Of a stretch of 64,000 bases of DNA, positions 27,901 through 40,300 are shown in pieces. How positions within the stretch are numbered: the stretch's first letter is position 1; each line of letters begins with the position of its first letter. The stretch is taken from assembly GCA_026874595.1 (NCBI GenBank), contig CM049312.1, positions 54,689,429-54,753,428 on the forward strand, given 5' to 3'. A program made the translations under genes and the position numbers. The notes below the pieces were generated by a model. That model searched no databases. It was not told the DNA's origin and saw only the letters and a program-made list of their open reading frames with translations. This stretch comes from Sipunculus nudus (taxonomy: Eukaryota > Annelida > Sipuncula > Golfingiida > Sipunculidae).

Positions 27901-30900
27901 AATTCCTTTGAAATTTCAGACTTAAAAAGAATAAATCCTTATGTATATATGCTGTGAAAATTACATCAACAGTGCTTACAGGGAAAAAACGTGCCATTGC
28001 CAAAGTTGGACAAAATTTAAGGTATTGATTTTTTATTTATGCTAATAACTTGACAAATTTGCAAAATTCAGATCTAATTTTGGGTAAACGATTGAATCTT
28101 GATTAAATAAAGTTATATTCCTGAAAAAAAGTCTCCAGCTTCAGCAATTCTCATGTTAGGTGAGTGAATATATTTTTTGATTTTTTTAAAAACTGCATTA
28201 TATATGGGCCCATAACTTCAAAATAATACCCAATACTGACCTAATTTTTTGTATGTTCATAGAAATGTATGGAAGAATATGGATACTAAATATGATCAAA
28301 AACAGATCAGTGGTTTTGATATTAGGCATTCTTGAAGTGTTACAATGGCTTTTTATGGTTAATGGAGGTTTTTCCTTAATATCTCGAGGGAACGAAGTCC
28401 TAATGACCCAATTTTTGGTATGGTAGGAGATTTTGGGGACATCTAATGGTATGCAAAATTTTGGATTCATAGGTCCAACGGTTTTAAAACGTGCCCTGTT
28501 AATGGACAGACGGCCGGACGGACGAAGGACAAAGGACCACGACTATAGCTCAGATGACTTATAGTCAGCTGAGCTAAAAACTCAACCCAGGAATGCATGA
28601 GAGCAATCACTGACAAAAATTGGAATGAAATTGGATATTATTTAGAGAGGTTATTGCACAGAAATGAAAACCTGACAGATAGACAGAGGGACAGACAGAC
28701 AAACCCAAATCAATGTGCCCCGTTCCAAGGAAGCAGGGGACAAAAAGACGTCTAGGAAACAGGAGCATCTTATCATAAAGGTTTTATTTTTGTGATAATT
28801 TGCCTTTCAAAAATATCGCAAATTTGAAACCCTTGCAAACAACAAATCAACCACAGTATACTAACCTTCTCTCCGCCCAGAGACACCATATCCAGGGGAC
28901 CGTACATGAACCTAGATGTCAGCACCTGTTCTCTGTCTTCCAGAACTAAAACATCATTAGCTCGATGATTGGGTGCTACATTCTGAAAAATTTCAATGAA
29001 AATAACACCTCAAAACATTTCAAATGTAATATTTTATATGCAAATAGGTAAACTACTTCCTATGTACCTAAAACCTCAAAAGCTATGGTATGGCTGATGG
29101 GCAATCCTTCCACATCAAATTTGCACAGCAATATAATTATGTATATTCACAAGTATAGGTATATGCCCTAGATAAATACCTGAAGGCAGGGCTGCGTGTC
29201 ACACTGAAATACTATAAAACTTCTCAGTATTTTCTGATGGTATATAGTTTTTCTTAACTTGACTGTAATCCTTTATTTGAACATTCACACTGTCAGAGGT
29301 AATCTGTTTGAACCAAACCAACCTTAGTTTGGTGGTGTTCCTAGGTCTGAACCAACTTACGTATAATTTGACGGTGATCCCATGTTTGGCCAATGCTCAC
29401 CCTTAACTGGCTGGTGGTATATTAATTTGAGCCATATTTACCCTTGACGTAAAAGTTGTCCTTTGTTTAAGCCATACCGGTATTTACCCTAGAGGTGGTA
29501 GTGGTCTCTTGTCTGAGCCATATTAACCCTTGACGTGTTAGTAGTCCTTTGTGTAAGCCTTATTTACTCTTGATGAGATAGTAGTCCTTCTGTCTAAGCC
29601 AGATTTACCCTTGACTTGATATTGGTCCTGGGCCTGAGCCATACTTCCCTATGGTTGAGGGTAGTACTATATTTCAGCTATACTTACACTCAGCCTATTT
29701 GTCCTAGAACTGAGCAAAACTCACCCTTAACTTGATCGTGGTCCTACGTTTGAGCCATTTCTCTCGAGGTTGACCTGGCTGGAATGATGCAACCTCCCTG
29801 CTGGGGTCAGCCAAAGCTGAGCCAGAATCATGTCTCACAACCTGAAAACACCACCACCATATCTGTATTACATCATGAAACCTGCTTTAACTTGAGTAAA
29901 GACCTTTTTTCTGTCAAAAATACAAAGTTTTCAAAAGAATCATTATTTTGTTAAGTTCCTACCCACTGGTAGACTGGATCTTTGGTGCAACAGGTGTTAG
30001 AAGCGAGATCTGAAGTTTGATGACATTAACATGCATCACTTAGGGAGTCCCTTACCATTAACTGCAGCCAATGGAGGCCAGCTTAAGGAAAAGATAGGAA
30101 GGAGAAAGCAGGGACAGATGACCCCAGTGAATCACTCAGACTTCCCCTGCAGGAAGTGTGGCAGAGACCACCAAGCCCGAGTGGGCCAACCCATGGACCT
30201 CTAATACTGTCTGTAAACTGACTGATCAGACATAGAAATACCTTTCTCTCCTGAACCAGAACAATGCTTATGATACTACTGATTTTTGTGTAGTTCTGGT
30301 CTGGGTCTTCTTGCCAGGCAAAGAGTCTGAAATAAACTCCATTAACCCCTACTATCCTGGTATAATCCGGGACGTCCAATGCTGGTGTTTGAATCCATCT
30401 GCTTCTTCCTGATAAAGACGGTATACGTTCTCTCTGGTCCCTTTTTTCACATAATATATGCATCCTTAATTAATGATGCCCAATGCCACAATATCTGTCT
30501 TTCAGATATATTCCAATTTAAGACAGGAGTCATGAAAACACACAGATATTGAGGAATATGTTCTGTTCATGCACACTGCATGGTTACCATTATATTGCCT
30601 TCGCCAGGACACTGTGTGTACACCCCTGTTCATGTGTATGTGTGTTTGTTCTCAAAATAACTCGAGCAAACTTGAATGGAATTTCATGAAATTTTCAGGA
30701 CATTTTGTAAATGGGCCAGTGAAGAATCACTTAGATTTTGATGTGGATCCAGTTCTTGATCCAGATTTAGGAACATCATAAATGAATATTCACAAATGTA
30801 TGGTCACTTATGCCTGAATGAACCTGGGAATAAGGGCCAAATAATTCAATGTAAACACTGTTTTGGGAGCATTCCTTAGAATTGAGATTTCTAGTTTTAA

Positions 30901-33900
30901 ATAATTTGTTGTCTTGTGTTAGCTTTGGTATGATGTAATGTGTATTATGTTCCTTAACACTTACCTGTCTGAGTATAAAAGCCATAACATCTGTCGACTC
31001 CCAGTAACTGGCGTGTAGTAAGTACGGTAGAGCATTGGTCGGGAATGCCTGGAGGGCATCAGGGCAATACAGGGCAAAGTCCAGTCTCTTGTTACCCCAC
31101 CACTTCCCAGCAACTGTTAGAAGACAAAACTCTAAACATTATGGTCTGCCTTAACATCAAACTGTTACTTTGTTATTCACATAAGTGTGGCCTGACCACA
31201 ACCTCAGGATTACTTTCAGCAGGCCAAGCAAACAACTTATTAACAGAAGTGTTTAGGTATGAATTAAAATATGTTTTTGAGAACTAATGGTCTATATTTA
31301 CTGCAGCATGCAAAATTAAGGAAATATAACATTACCGTTCACCAACAAATCAGATCAACATATATAAAAACATTTCATAAATTGATTATTTAACAGAAAA
31401 ATATAAGTCAACATTGAAAAAGTGAAGAATGAGTAGAAAAAGATATTATTATCATGTATCAATATGCCTGATATATTACACAATGTGACAAACTGAATCA
31501 CCATAATAACATGTTAATCCCTACCCTGTCATCATCACTATGGCCTCAAAGCTGTTTGCTAAAAATTGCTCAAGTATTGTTCTAAACCATGAGATCTAAA
31601 CTGTCTGAAGGAATCTGTAAATGTGTATGATACCATACTGGTACTTAGGTACTTATTAATTCAAGCCCAAAGAAATGTGTTTCCTGGTTCAACAACTTGA
31701 GGGTTGCATTACAGGACAGCTCTGCCCATCAGAGGTAAGGTTAGGGTAAGGTGGTGTGTGAGGATATGAGGTTGGTTTTCTATTTTCTAATGATTTTTGT
31801 TACACATAAAGAGAGAGTATAAGTTCTTTTACCATGTTTGCTGTCTGAAATAAACAGATGTGCATCAATACACTCCATGTTGTCACTCTATTATGCATGA
31901 TAATTACACATGAATTTGTACATATATATATATATATATATTTTGTTATGAAGACAATTTGCTCAGTGGAAATTTTGGGCCGACTGGTGGCGCACATGTC
32001 CGGCATTCCAACTGCTTCGCTAGAAAAGCAAGCTTCACTAGTGAAACAGTTCGGTCCGCTTTTATGTCACCCTGTAACAATATATATATAATTATACACA
32101 GAGAAGTCTGGGTAATAAGACCACCCATGAAACTGACCAAAAGTTGTCTTAATTCACAGGTGGTCTTATTAATCAGGTCACCAATGTGAATACTTTCATC
32201 ACTCCACAGTGGCCTTATTAGACAGTTGGTCTTTCAGACAGGATCCACAAATCATAGGCAACTACCCAATAATATGAATAAATATGATCAGCTGTATAAT
32301 ATGACATTAATGCCATTGCCTATATGCTTCAGAAATAATATAAAGTACTCCTTCTGCAGATTTAATCCTGCAAATTAGCAAAACAGTATCTTTCAGCCTG
32401 TTTCTGGTCAATGTGCTAGCTTACAAGCCCTATTTGGTACAAAAAGGCAATAATAAACTGCCCAACATCGCTTGTATTGAACGATTAAAAAATGTCAATA
32501 AATTTTTACAAGGGCACCTAACAAATACAAAACAATGTCTGAGTTTGAATCATAATGCATGTAACTGTTCACTGGTGAATCGTTATAGGAGCAGAAATGA
32601 CCTTACTTGAGGTGATGCTGGTCACAGCAAGGTCACAGTTCCCGGACAGCTGGCTGCTAATGGACAGGTTACTGGAACGCCGCTCCTGAAACGGTGAGTC
32701 TTGTCGGGGAAGGCCAGGGGATGGCTGCTCAATGAAGATGTCTGAATGACTCTGGATTGTCTCCACTGAAAAAATACACAGGTAAAAGGTCAGGATCCCG
32801 CTCTGATTGTGATTGTCATATGAAACACTCTTCAACTGAAATGAATAAACTCAGACTTATGCAGAATGCATGTTAAGAGATATCTCAACATGCACCGGAA
32901 CATGCAACTCCAGGAAACCATGCAGGACAGGCAATAATCACTATATGTAGCGTTTCGTTTTGCAGAATACATATTCCACATGCTGGATCTTTGCCAACTA
33001 TCCAATCTCACCATATTTATTTAGTCAATATCAAATTTTATCTGAGCTTTTCTGTATTGATGAGAATTTTCTCTGTCAGGAGTTTAAGCCAGATCATTCC
33101 TATGAAAAATTCCCCTTAATGGATCTATTATCATCCACTTCTGCCTCACTCTCATGCCATCTCTGTCAAACTTCTGGCCTTTTTTTCATATTTTTCAGCT
33201 GAGACAAGATGAAAAACAGGAGGCACAAGTGTTTGTAATACATAAAAGCTCACATTAGTTTACTAACAAAACCACAAATCACCAGGGGAATTTGGGGGTT
33301 TCATTATGTAAACCATAAATGTGAACGTTTTCTGTTTTAATGAGAAAAAAACAGACAAAGCATAGGGAGGGGAGATACAAATCTATACAAGTCGATGAGG
33401 ATCGTTCCAAAATGTGCGCAGAGTAGATGTCCCAGGAGCAGCAGGAACAGACAAAACCGTCCAGGAAGTGGTAGGCAAGGTGGAACGAGGTGAGAATTGG
33501 ACCACCTCACTTACAGCCACACCGGCCCCATGGAGCAGAGGCCGAAGTCTTGGAGACACACATCTCGAAGTAGGTCATAAAGGTGCATGGAGACTTTCAA
33601 ATGCCCTTCTTGACCAATTGGGAGACAGGCACACCCGAAAGTTGCGCAAAAGATGTAGCAATAGCTTTTTCTTCAGGAGATTTGAGATGAAGAAAAATCT
33701 TCCTTATGGTATTGATCATGAGCAAGTTTAATGGTGTCTTGAATCCATTTACTGATAGTAAAGGGGAATTTACACAGAACAGCAACCTTTCTGCCTTCCG
33801 TGTGCGACCTCAAAATTTACAAGGTCATCATAGGTGGCTCAAAGAAGGCAGAATGGTTGCCTAGGTCGTTCAAAGGTGGTACACAGGAGTTTTAGGTATC

Positions 33901-36900
33901 GCCATGGACGCCATGGTCACCGTGAGTTTTTTAACATGTTCAAAACAATCGCACAAAGGTCCCCGAGGTTGTGGGTTGCTCAAAGGAGGCAGAAGGGAGG
34001 CACAAGCATTGCCGTAGTTGTAGAATGGAGGTACAGTGGTCACGCTGGTGGCACAGGGGAAGCAGAGGGAAGGCGGGCAAGAATATGCCCTTATGCTCTA
34101 TTTTGGGAGGTACAAGGGAGGAACATTAGTATTGCTGAAACAGTTATGGAGCAATTACACAGAAACAGGATTTTCTGGGGTTAGGTGACCATTGAGCGTT
34201 CTTGCTCAAAGGTGGCACAAAGGTTGCAGCCCTGTGTAAAGGGGCCTTAATGGACTAACTTCTTTGATGAGTCAACCAAATTTGACAAAATAAATAATTT
34301 CTTGTGCCCCCTGAATTTTGTAGCTAGGGCAAAAACTGGACAGTTTGGGCAATTTGGCCACCAAACGAGTACTTACCATTAAGAAGCACCTGAATATGCT
34401 ATGGAACAGCAGGGACATTAAAATCATGATTTTTACAGTAAAAATCAGAAGGAAAATGTAGCGTGGCAGACCACTCGTCTGCAGTGATTAGCATAATTTT
34501 GGAATCAGCCATGAGTGTGTGGAGCTCAGTGGGACGCCCTGCCAAGGCAAGAGCGAAAAGCCATTTAACAGGAGAGGTGAAGAAGATGAGCTAACGCTGA
34601 AGGTAGTATGACCTGCCGACTAGACGTTTGAGAATAAGATCTAGAAGCCAAGATGGAGTAAGAATGCATGGTGGGGAATGACGTTAGTGGGCACCCTTCA
34701 GAAAATCTGTCACAAGAGGAAAGTGAAGAACACAGTCCTGACAGATCTGCCTTAAGACAGATAACAAAGCGGCAAGACAACCATTGAGAGAGGCAAATGT
34801 TAAATGCTTCTGATGAAGCAAATAGACAAGGAAATCCAAAAGTCGTTGGACAGATGGAGCCAATGAATTAAAGTGGTTAGTGTGAGTCCACTGGCCGAAG
34901 ATATGCCAACATGAGTCATAGACGCAGTCGGAAGATTTACAATCTGCACTAGGAAAACGTGGGAGTATGCCTGTTTGTCCAATATAAATTGAATTCCAAC
35001 TTGAAAGGCCACCAGTTTGCAAGGGTTGAACAGCGTTTGCTTAACGAATGGAATTAACATGAGTGGCAGAGGTGGGGAAAACGTATTTCTGAATCCGAAA
35101 CAGATAGTGTGATAAATTAAATGGTGTGAAGTAATTCAATCCAAGGCTGGAAAAAAGTGACTGAAATGGGCACCGACCGGATTGATCGAATCATATGCAA
35201 GGGCGTCCCTGTTGGGAGGCTTTACCCCAAAAAGACGGCTCAGGGCGCTGCAATTGGGAAGTCCATGAGCAAAGAGGTACAATATGTAGACAATTGGGAA
35301 ATTAGCTGGTGAGCCACAGATAATTTAGAAGGCCGACAGAGCTACACAGGGGTTTTCCTTTTATGTGAGAGTGAAAGTAAGCCTTGGGTGAGGCTTCAAC
35401 AGCCGGAGAAGTGGATAAGGAAATGTTTACCTTAGAGGTTACCCCAGGTTGTGGTTGAGGAACAAAGGTCAGATTAGACACAGAAGGTTACCATAGGACA
35501 AACTTGCTGTGGTGACTTGGAATTCGGGTCATATCAGGTTGAGAGCAATCCAGGACTCCCCCCCCCCCCCCCCCCCCCCCAGAACAAGGCCGAGGCCTGA
35601 GAACTAGGGAGGTAATGGCAAGCTGGGACCAAGTCTGAAGCCAAGCTCTGAACATGGTCCACTTAACAGTGACCAGGTTGTGCAATAAAAACATGGATTA
35701 GCTTTGCCAAGGCAGGAGTAATTCTGAGACCTACAATGGTAATACTGCTGGTGTGAATCCCAGGAGGGCATTGAAGTTCCACAAATGGAACAATATCCAG
35801 CTGAATCCATGGTTTGAGAGGCAGAGAGGGGAAGAAGGCAACAACTTACAGTTTGACAGCATGACCCAGCTTAACAAACCCAGTGACAGTGGTTGTATAC
35901 ACAAAGAGGTGTAAAAAACAACCGTCCAGCATGGCACCACATGAAAAATATGAAAACGAGACCAGAAGTATGATGGAGATGGCACAAATGTGAGGCGGAA
36001 GTGGGAATTCTCATTAGTAAAGAAAATGCTCACATTTATGGTTTTATGTAATAAAACATGGGGTTTACAAAAATTAAGCATGGGCAAAATGTGTGGAGTA
36101 CACACAAATCAAGTATTGTAAAGTGTTGAGGGTACAAAAACATTAAGTTTGTGATGTGTATGTTTTAAGTACAGAAAAATTCCCGTCATCTACACCATAT
36201 TACCACTGTAGTCTAAGAGCTGCCAGACAGGACATCCTCCATGAACTGCAGGTTAATGTGAAGGTGGACAATACTGGACATGGTCTCTCCCCTATCCTTA
36301 TACAAAATTCCAACCCCACCCCTAAATACCCAAGTATTTCCTAGTATTTAATAATAAACATAATTAATAGTAAGTAATTACCTAAGTGGACAGGTGACCC
36401 ATCCCCGAGCGGGAACTTCTGGTAGCGAGGCAGTTTCATCGGAGCGACCAATCGGAACTTGTCCACTAACAGAGGCTCAAGGCGAGCAGCCGTGGGGTCT
36501 GACGTGTAGAACAAGTTGTACATCTGGTGACACAAGGGACGGGGCAGCATATCTGTCAGCATGAAAAAGATGTCTCAATCAAGGATCTACATATGTCAAC
36601 ATGAAAAACATGTCTCCATCAAGTATTTACACATGTCAATGTGAAAAACATGTCTCCATCAAGTATATACACATGTCAATGTGAAAAACATGTCTCAATC
36701 AAGTATCTACATATGTTAATGTGAAAAACATGTCTCAATCAAGTATCTACATATGTCAATGTGAAAAACATGTCTCAATCAAGTATCCACATATGTCAAT
36801 GTGAAAAACTTGTCTCCATCAAGTATCTACATATGTCAATGTGAAAAACTTGTCTCCATCAAGTATCTATATATACCAAAAATACATATCTGTCAGTGTG

Positions 36901-37322
36901 AAAAACATGTCTCCATCAAGTATGAATAAAAACACATATTGCTCAGTTTTTCCACCTGGCTTGTACAATCTTTAAGACATGATACAAATGAACTTCAGAA
37001 ACATGAACAGATTTTATCTGAAGATGCCCTTTGCTTGGCATTTGTATCTTGTTTTCAAGATAATTCTGGAACATTTTTATATACAATACACTCTGTGCAA
37101 ATATGTATATTTGTATTTCATTACAGCATTCACATACTTCAACATAATTTATGTAAGAATTGAAACATTTATTCCCATCATTTGAGATAAAATACTGAAT
37201 TGATTATTAATCTTGATTATTATTATCATATTAATGAAGCACTTGTATTACCATGGTCAGCATGGGATCTTTTCTTTCTTTTCATCACCTGAGACATATC
37301 ATTATTATATTATCCAATTACA

Positions 37323-37364
<42 letters not shown>

Positions 37365-40300
37365 AAACTCCATATAAAATACATATTGTCATCTGGTGTA
37401 ATGGAAAGAGAGCTCAGATGTTATGTTCTAAACACACAGTATTTCATTATATAACTTCTGTTGCCTGGAGGGACATTACAACCAACCTGTGCCACAACAA
37501 CTTGCCGTTGTTAATGTAAGGCTTATACTCTTTGCTCCATATGACCCACAGAATTTATATGTTATAGAACCTGTACTGTAAGGCCGAGAAAATAAAGAGG
37601 TATGGTTCTCAAGCAGGCAACCCCCACATCAATTTTTTTTTATTTTCAATGGAAACTTACCAATTTTTAGCTCTAGCTGCTAGGACATTCTTTCAAGAAA
37701 ATAAAATAATACAATTTTAATAAAATTTCTTTTGTTTCATAGTGCTTTAACTTGTTTAGCAAAACAATCTGTTATTATCATGCTTTTGCCTGATCATATG
37801 ATATTTTTTTGGAAACATTAAAAAAACATTAAAACAATAGCCTGCCCACAGTGATTTCTGAAAAAAATGTACCTAAGAACCAAATCTTATTTATTTTGTG
37901 GCCTAATATACACATTTTATCATAGATGATAACCCATGTAGATTATACTTCCCATGCAAGTGTTGCCTTGAAACTGTACAAATTTCGAGTCTCGATTAAA
38001 ATTCATCAAGAATTCAGCAACAATTCTGATGTATCTGTACCAATCCCTACGCATTGATCTCTATGGGTAAACACATATTTGAATGCATGTAACCAGTGCT
38101 CTCATATCTGTGGGAAGCAGTAAATGTTATTACTGATACTTAAACTGTTTCTTCATGTTAAGCAATACCATCACCATTTTAAGGTATTATCCCTGGCAAA
38201 AATCCTTTGTTTTAAAATAAGTACATAAGTTGTTTCAAATCTATCTGCATTTTGGATTAATTTTGCCAGGGTTTTTGCAAAGGATGCTACCTTAAGCTTA
38301 ATTTACACACCACACACCATCCAGCAAAATTCCCCAACATTGTCTATTTAAGCTGATTTCATGATTAACATAGCAACAGTAATAATGAGAATCTAGTATA
38401 TACAACCAGCCACTTAATTATTAGTTCTTAGTTATTAACATTTCTTTGGTGATCCTCTAATCTGTGATTGAAAAGTCTCACAGTCCTACAGTCTGGTATT
38501 AAGTCTCCTGATTCTATGAAAGCATAAAGTCTCATAGTTCTCTTAAATGTAAACTTAAAGGATAATGGTTGTCAAATCTTAGAGTTATGAGTTTCATATA
38601 CCTGATTTGATAAGATTACATCTTATGGGTCTATATCTCAACATAAAGTCTTGTGGTTCTCTTATCTTTGAGCTTAAAAGTCTCATACTGTTCAAATATG
38701 CATGGTGGTAAACTCATAGTAAGCTTTAAGTCTGATGTTTGACACTCTAATGGGTCAAGGTAAATTGTAATTCTAAAGACTTGTGGTAAAATGTAAATCT
38801 TAAGTCTCATGGTAAACTATAAGTCTTAAGTCTTTTGGCAAACTGTAAATCTAAAGTCTCATAGTAAACTGTTAATATAAAGTCTCATGGTCAACTGTAA
38901 GTCTAAAGTCTTGTGGCAAACTGTCTTGTGGTAAATGTAACTCTACAGTCTCATGGTTTTTCATCCTGGAGTCCAGTCTCATAGTCCTCCATCCATGTTT
39001 TCTTTTGTGCAAACTGACTGGCACCTTCAGCTTTAGTGCTACACAGAATTCATTATTTTTTAATTAAGTTGCTTCTAATGCATTTGCTGGTTATAAAATC
39101 CAATCTTGAGCATCACCAGAGAGATTTCCAGAGGAACCTTTCCTGTTCATCACAAGTGACGTTTATCATGTTTTCCCATCATGTGTGATGTCATTAAAGG
39201 AAGTTACCAATACTCAAAGTATATGACTAGGATAAGTGTATGTTACCACATGGGAAAAACATATTCCTGATTTTCAAGAATATAAATAGCTCACTGGAGT
39301 AAACACAGTCTTGTTTTTGGAACAATCATATTCCAAGTCTGCTGGCTACTAACTGACCTTGACCTTCAATGACATCACAGTACACTCTACGTATTAATGA
39401 TTTTAGGACTTTATTTAAGTGAAATACGTTTAATTCATCATAAAAGGACTGCTGTTTGGGCAGTAAACATTTCCACAGAGCATTAGGAAGCCATTTATAT
39501 CAGCCAATGGATGCAGCAGTGTGAGACAGCTCAGCCAGTCAAGATTTTACATTCTGAGAAAGTTAAAGCACACAAACATATACTGAAATCTAGAGATTAA
39601 GATAAAATAAAGTGATAATAAGTCAAAACTAACAGGCTTCTGGCCATTTACCTCCTGTTTATTGAATCAGAGAGAAAAAGTTGCTCATTGAAATGGCCAA
39701 CATAAATGAGACAGCGTGAATCATTTTCAGCAGCTGACAGGTATCTTTAATTAACAACAGTTCCACACACCTGAAAATTCTGGTCCATTCTCATCAAATA
39801 AACCAATAATGTGTCAATGTTTGGAGAGAATGACAGACTTGCAGATTCCTTATTCTGTGGTTGCCTTTATATTCACGAGGTTTATATTCATGATTTGCAA
39901 TTCTGCAATATTTCATGAGGGTTTCATTTTCCTGACTAACAAAACAGTAACTTACACAAGGTATATAACCAAAATTATCATATCAAGTACCTAAAATGTA
40001 AATAAAATCTTGCCCAAGGAGCTAAGGGAACATTATATAGGTGAACTTCTTCGTGCAATAGTGACAGATATACAAAAAGATTGATATTATTAAAATCATT
40101 AACCTATGAATTACTGGTAACATAAAATGTATGTTAATACTGATGCTACCAGCACAATATATGTGAGATGCCATTGAGGCTGTAGAATAAATTACTGTTC
40201 ACCTGTGCAGATGTGTTGTCTTATTCGCAAAGTTTTATTTTCGCAGTAATTCCCTTTCATAAATATCATGAATTTGAACTCTCACAAATAAAAAGCCAAC

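Larger units (their letters stand above)
33550..35820 (-). pseudogene. Decayed tyrosine-recombinase (DIRS/Crypton-like) mobile element
   Basis: On the - strand, a frame starting near 35810 carries a Cys/His-rich motif (YCSICG...DSH...HC...CFYCTTWS). At 35022-34684 comes a core-binding-like helical block ([26 protein letters not shown]). At about 34570-34440 is [20 protein letters not shown], resembling the first catalytic-Arg region of tyrosine recombinases. At 33740-33560 are [18 protein letters not shown] and [20 protein letters not shown], then [10 protein letters not shown] with a possible catalytic Tyr. Frameshifts, in-frame stops (one TGA where a Trp is usual) and an inserted MITE show it is dead. 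It lies in the intron between exons 11 and 12. DIRS versus Crypton cannot be decided, because I saw no reverse transcriptase. Confidence 0.6.

Noticed and set aside
30083-30463. 126-codon - strand open frame in the intron between exons 13 and 14
   Set aside because: No fitting splice sites, no domain, no repeat-family match. A frame of this size is expected now and then in 64 kb.
33834-34184. 116-codon + strand open frame rich in R and G
   Set aside because: It lies wholly inside the MITE at 33759-34247 and reflects its CAAAGGTGGCA-type repeats.
35731-36105. 124-codon - strand frame upstream of the recombinase pseudogene, considered as its N-terminal part
   Set aside because: Different frame, hydrophobic low-quality composition, no motif. 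The Cys/His frame starting near 35810 is a better N-terminus.
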